Source: Hodarchaeum sp048939265
GTDB taxonomy: Archaea; Asgardarchaeota; Heimdallarchaeia; Hodarchaeales; Hodarchaeaceae
Assembly (NCBI GenBank): GCA_048939265.1
Contig: JBHLPQ010000150.1
Location: 1-9,326, forward strand
Length of the DNA stretch: 9,326 nt
Direction: 5' to 3'
This document shows, piece by piece, positions 6,357 through 9,326 of this stretch. The first letter of the stretch is position 1. Each line of letters starts with the position of its first letter. Under the pieces are notes generated by a model. The model saw only the letters and a list, made by a program, of their open reading frames with translations. It was not told where the DNA came from and ran no database searches. A program made the position numbers and the translations under genes.

Positions 6357-7979
6357 TTAACTTAAAGGGGATTGCATAAAAGTTGCAAGTCTTTTTGCTT
6401 CTATAATATATTCCTCAACTTTTGCTTGTTCGAGTCGTTCTTGTAATGAAGCATTTCTCTCGAAGAGGTCCCTCCAACTGTCAAGTTCTTGTTTGAGAAT
6501 TTCCTGCTCCTTTTGAACTCGTTGATTGAGATTAGCTAATTTTTTCTCCTCAGTAATCTGCTGTGCTTCTTCAAGATGATTAAATGCTTTCTGTAAATCT
6601 CCTTCAATGGCAGCGAACTTGGATTCTAGGAGCAAAATTTCGACAAAAAAAGTTGGTTCATTTCGTGAGAGGGAATGTAACTGGTGTACGAGGTTTTTGG
6701 CCTCCACAAGTGCCCCCGAATCACCAAATGATTTTATTTCCAACAACAAGAGTTCACAAAGCTGAATCATTGACTCATATTTAAATCCAAATAAATCATG
6801 CTCTACGTTAATAATATCCTCGAAGAGTTTTTGGGCTCTAGCCTTGTCCTTCATTCGCCCACTCTGTTTTAAAAGCAATGCTTCAAAATAAAGACTGATG
6901 ATACGATAATACTCTTCTGAATGTAGTTTTTGCAAAGTTTGTATCCGTTCCAAATATATTCTTGCTTGGTCGTAATTCTGTTGATGTACTAAAACCAAGA
7001 TAAGGTTAGAGAGTGATTCCACAATATCCATGTCGACCTTGATTTCTTCTCTGAGGGCTAGACTACGTTGGTGGTAATCCAAAGCTTTGTTAAGATCATT
7101 TTTCAACCAATAAACATGGCCAATATTGTTCAGAAGATGGCCAATAGCAATTTGGCTCCCTAGTTCTTCTTGTAAAGTTAAACCACGATGCAAGTACTCC
7201 AACGAGGTATCGAGTTCCCCTTTCGCACGATAAGCCCATCCAAGACAATTTAAGACTCCCAATAAGTCATGAGGATCCCCATCCCTCTCAATAAGATTAT
7301 GCGCTCGTTGAGCATGCTCTAAAGCCATATTCACGTCACCTTTTTTCATAAAAACCCAGGCTAGTATAACTAACATGTCTGCAATAGCCCAAGATTGATT
7401 ATAACTTTCAGCTATGCCAAGTCCATGCCGGAGTATCTCTAACGATTGGTCATATCCACCGATTATGAATCGTAAGTTTCCAATATTGTAGATAGGCCGT
7501 AGAATGTCTATGGGTTCACCTAAGCGCTTATACAAATCCACGCTTTGGTTGTAAGACTCTAAAGCTGATGTAAATTCACTCTTATGAAGGTAAGCAATTC
7601 CCTGAGTATTATAATATAGTGCTATCCATTCCAATCCATTTTCGCGTTCTTCATCCGTAAGGGAGTTTACGAGAGCATCACACTCTAAATGGAGATCCGA
7701 AGCATCTTCGTATCGTCCTAGCCAGTATAACACATAAAAATTCGCGATCAGGAGCTTGAGAAGCTCTACTTTATCTTGAATTGACCCGAATTGTTCACGA
7801 GCTTGGGTTATTACTCGTAATGCTTTCTCATTATGCCCTAATTTTCCCAGCGAACAGGTTTGATAATAAATTCGATCGATTTGTTCTGTGAGTGGGATGG
7901 AAGGGGATTTTTCCTTTTCTAGCTGATCTAGGAGTTCTTGGTACTTTCTTTGCTCAAATAGTTCTTTAAAGGACATCAT
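6357..7979 (-). CDS. TPR-repeat protein with C-terminal coiled-coil tail
   Basis: The 540-residue protein is a long helical solenoid of about ten TPR units, clearest at 118-154 (YYNTQGIAYLHKSEFTSALE), 161-195, 199-234, 240-274 and 280-314 (LLNNIGHVYWLKNDLNKALD), with less regular units at 35-70, 75-110, 320-350, 360-397 and 447-478. TPR arrays bind peptides and assemble protein complexes; no enzymatic domain, signal peptide or membrane segment is visible, so it is probably a cytosolic scaffold. Residues 479-530 form a charged coiled coil ending in a segment NASLQERLEQAKVEEYIIEA that resembles the tail of other archaeal TPR proteins as I remember them. Two ATGs stand in tandem (7979 and 7976); the second is better spaced (6 nt) from the GGGGTGG upstream. 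The gene lies 84 nt behind the DUF1937-like gene on the same strand and may be co-transcribed with it. The partner is unknown. Confidence 0.9.
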   Translation of the reverse strand: MMSFKELFEQRKYQELLDQLEKEKSPSIPLTEQIDRIYYQTCSLGKLGHNEKALRVITQAREQFGSIQDKVELLKLLIANFYVLYWLGRYEDASDLHLECDALVNSLTDEERENGLEWIALYYNTQGIAYLHKSEFTSALESYNQSVDLYKRLGEPIDILRPIYNIGNLRFIIGGYDQSLEILRHGLGIAESYNQSWAIADMLVILAWVFMKKGDVNMALEHAQRAHNLIERDGDPHDLLGVLNCLGWAYRAKGELDTSLEYLHRGLTLQEELGSQIAIGHLLNNIGHVYWLKNDLNKALDYHQRSLALREEIKVDMDIVESLSNLILVLVHQQNYDQARIYLERIQTLQKLHSEEYYRIISLYFEALLLKQSGRMKDKARAQKLFEDIINVEHDLFGFKYESMIQLCELLLLEIKSFGDSGALVEAKNLVHQLHSLSRNEPTFFVEILLLESKFAAIEGDLQKAFNHLEEAQQITEEKKLANLNQRVQKEQEILKQELDSWRDLFERNASLQERLEQAKVEEYIIEAKRLATFMQSPLS

Positions 7980-7982
7980 ATT

Positions 7983-7989
7983 CCACCCC
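7983..7989 (-). promoter_or_regulatory. Ribosome binding site of the TPR gene
   Basis: GGGGTGG on the minus strand lies 3 nt before the ATG at 7979 and 6 nt before the ATG at 7976. The spacing favours the second ATG, giving a 539-residue protein. A ribosome site suggests translation from a leadered or polycistronic message. Confidence 0.5.
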
Positions 7990-8063
7990 TACTACTGTTT
8001 TTCAGGGAATCATATTTTCTAAAAATCTAGATACTTGATAAGCTCTTCTATTATTATTAACAT

Positions 8064-8450
8064 TTATTTCTTAATTCCTAGTTCTCGAAAAATCTCCTCC
8101 AAATCATAGATAGGCTTCTGAAGTTCATTAAATTTCCTGTATTCCTCCTTACACCCTGGAGAATTTTCCCACCCGGGAGATAAAATGAGACCAGTACAAT
8201 GATTCTCAATCATAAAGAAATCAAACCTCATCCAGAGTTGCCATTCCGAATTATCAATTAATCCCATTTTAACTGCTTCTTTGTGAATCCAATGGGTCAT
8301 ACTGATAGGTGAATACACAAATAAACCAGCATAAATAAGCTTAGCTACAATAACATTTGCACTTTTTACGTTTAATATGATTTCATCTTCAGAATCAGCT
8401 GTATATGGATGAGCTAAATACCATAGTTTGTTACAGAAAAAATCCTTCAT
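8064..8450 (-). CDS. DUF1937-like protein, nucleoside 2-deoxyribosyltransferase fold
   Basis: The 128-residue protein shows the pattern of DUF1937 and related nucleoside 2-deoxyribosyltransferase-like proteins: WYLAHPYT (10-17) at the first strand, then G42-x-x-V-Y-S-P-I49 at the second, W73-M74-x-x-D77 before a helix, and LILSPGWENSPGCKEE (88-103), the G-W-x-x-S-x-G-x-x-x-E signature. The fold usually binds nucleosides or nucleotides, and E102 or E103 may correspond to the catalytic glutamate; the actual substrate of this family is not known to me. The start is set at ATG 8450 because AGGTGA ends 5 nt upstream; the GTG at 8459, which would add three residues, lies inside that ribosome site. 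Only 18 nt separate it from the stop of the amidohydrolase gene, so the two form an operon, which supports a nucleobase or nucleoside role. Confidence 0.75.
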   Translation of the reverse strand: MKDFFCNKLWYLAHPYTADSEDEIILNVKSANVIVAKLIYAGLFVYSPISMTHWIHKEAVKMGLIDNSEWQLWMRFDFFMIENHCTGLILSPGWENSPGCKEEYRKFNELQKPIYDLEEIFRELGIKK

Positions 8451-8455
8451 GATCT

Positions 8456-8461
8456 TCACCT
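8456..8461 (-). promoter_or_regulatory. Ribosome binding site that sets the DUF1937-like start
   Basis: AGGTGA on the minus strand ends 5 nt before the ATG at 8450. The alternative GTG start at 8459 overlaps this site and would have no ribosome site of its own, so the ATG is preferred. Confidence 0.65.
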
Positions 8462-8468
8462 TTAAGAT

Positions 8469-9326
8469 TTAGTACCTAGATTTTCCCCAAAAAGCCTCTG
8501 GAATTTCAATGTACTTCTCAAGATTACCTCGCTGGATTGCATTCTCAGCCTCGACTTGAGCTAGTTTGAGGATAGAACCCTCGTCAACATTTACGATGGA
8601 ATTCTCCATTAGAATTTCACCCTCCACAATCACTGTATCAACATCCTGCCCTGAAACCTCATAAGCCACCCGTTGGGGAATCATGAAAAATGGCACAAGA
8701 TGAGGTTTCATCATATCAATAATGATAATATCAGCTTTCTTCCCCACCTCCAAGGAGCCTAATTCGTTTTCATAACCCAACGTCGTAGCAGCATCGATTG
8801 TAACCATTTCTAAAACTTTACCTGGAGGTAAAATATTTTCATCTTTGAAAAATGTGCGATGTATCGTCATAGCCATACGTAATTCTTTGAAGAGATCAAA
8901 GGTTCGGTCAGGAGAAGACCCATCAGTCGCGATAGATACAGTTACTCCCGCATTCAATAATTCTACCACAGGACATCGAATCGGAATAATGCTTCGAGCA
9001 CTTGGCGCGTGAGACACTTTTGTATCAGTTCTGGCTAAAATCTGGATTTCTTCCGCTGAAAGACCTGTGCAATGAGCTAGACTCACACGTGGGCCTAAAA
9101 TATCGAGCTTTTCGTCAGCAAAGACAATTTGAGGTGAGTAAGCATGAGTATGTAACTTTAACTCCCATTTTTCCATCATAAACTTCATAGTCTCTACTTT
9201 TTCCTTAACATCAGGGAGATCTTTGACTTGACCCTCTTTCGTCAAAGAACCGATAGTGAGTGAGGGGGGAGACATAGTAAAATCTATTCTATTATACTCT
9301 CTCTTCACAGCCTGAATTATTTCTTC
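8469..9326 (-). CDS. Amidohydrolase (COG0402, deaminase/chlorohydrolase-like), partial at N-terminus
   Basis: The frame is open to base 9326 (286 codons), so the N-terminus, with the first metal-binding HxH, lies outside; the GTG at 9308 is internal, not a start. What remains is the C-terminal two thirds of a COG0402 metal-dependent amidohydrolase barrel. Numbering from the GTG, visible motifs are LHTHAYS (52-58), LAHCTGLS with H79, VSHAPSAR with H100, and IATDGSSPD with D129, which supply the later metal ligands and active-site residues, followed by the usual beta-sandwich return LGSLEVGKKADIIIID (183-198) and VDTVIVEGEILME (223-235). Relatives deaminate adenosine-type compounds (S-adenosylhomocysteine, methylthioadenosine), guanine or triazines; the substrate cannot be told from this part. 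The glutamate usually following the HxH is replaced (A-Y-S). It leads the operon with the DUF1937-like gene. Confidence 0.88.
   Translation of the reverse strand, partial: EEIIQAVKREYNRIDFTMSPPSLTIGSLTKEGQVKDLPDVKEKVETMKFMMEKWELKLHTHAYSPQIVFADEKLDILGPRVSLAHCTGLSAEEIQILARTDTKVSHAPSARSIIPIRCPVVELLNAGVTVSIATDGSSPDRTFDLFKELRMAMTIHRTFFKDENILPPGKVLEMVTIDAATTLGYENELGSLEVGKKADIIIIDMMKPHLVPFFMIPQRVAYEVSGQDVDTVIVEGEILMENSIVNVDEGSILKLAQVEAENAIQRGNLEKYIEIPEAFWGKSRY

Noticed and set aside
8451..8459. GTG at 8459 as start of the DUF1937-like protein
   Set aside because: The GTG lies within the AGGTGA ribosome site that serves the ATG at 8450, so using it would leave the gene without a ribosome site.
9306..9308. 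GTG at 9308 as start of the amidohydrolase
   Set aside because: The frame continues upstream to the window edge, and the family needs the N-terminal part with the first metal-binding HxH; the gene is cut by the window.

Overview
The window is AT-rich and looks archaeal, most likely from an Asgard archaeon (Heimdallarchaeia-like). This is inference, based on a longin-like small domain protein, a long TPR protein with a characteristic coiled-coil tail, a secreted LVIVD-repeat propeller protein, a mix of leaderless and Shine-Dalgarno starts, and TATA-like boxes about 25-40 bp upstream of starts. There is no rRNA or tRNA gene to confirm it. I saw no insertion sequence, integrase, CRISPR array or phage gene.

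Layout. (1) Positions 1-2316, minus strand: a secreted protein of at least 772 residues, open at the left edge, with a signal peptide, 14 LVIVD-type beta-propeller repeats and the start of a C-terminal beta-sandwich-like domain. (2) 2317-2592: a divergent intergenic region with a near-perfect 18-bp palindrome and other inverted and repeated elements. (3) 2593-3492, plus strand: a CPBP (CAAX-protease/bacteriocin-processing-like) membrane protease. (4) 3516-5231, minus strand, convergent with the protease: a membrane protein with two tandem RCK (TrkA_N + TrkA_C) modules but no recognisable potassium selectivity filter. (5) 5232-5592: a 361-bp divergent intergenic region with a hairpin and an orphan Shine-Dalgarno-like stretch. 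(6) 5593-6330, plus strand: a longin-like domain protein with an unrecognised C-terminal half. (7) 6357-7979, minus strand, convergent with it: a 540-residue TPR protein. (8) 8064-8450 and 8469 to the right edge, minus strand: a DUF1937-like (nucleoside 2-deoxyribosyltransferase-fold) protein directly behind a COG0402-type amidohydrolase that is open at the right edge.

How the genes may work together. The amidohydrolase and the DUF1937-like protein are 18 nt apart and almost certainly co-transcribed, which suggests a nucleobase/nucleoside-related job; the TPR gene 84 nt further on may be read from the same transcript or have its own promoter. The other genes alternate in direction and look independently transcribed: a surface-exposed propeller protein, a membrane protease, a membrane ion-related RCK protein and a cytosolic longin-like protein. 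I see no single new multi-gene system. The points most worth a second look are the 14-repeat (possibly 2 x 7-blade) propeller, the palindromic operator candidate in front of it, the filter-less double-RCK protein with altered nucleotide-binding motifs, and the unknown half of the longin-like protein.
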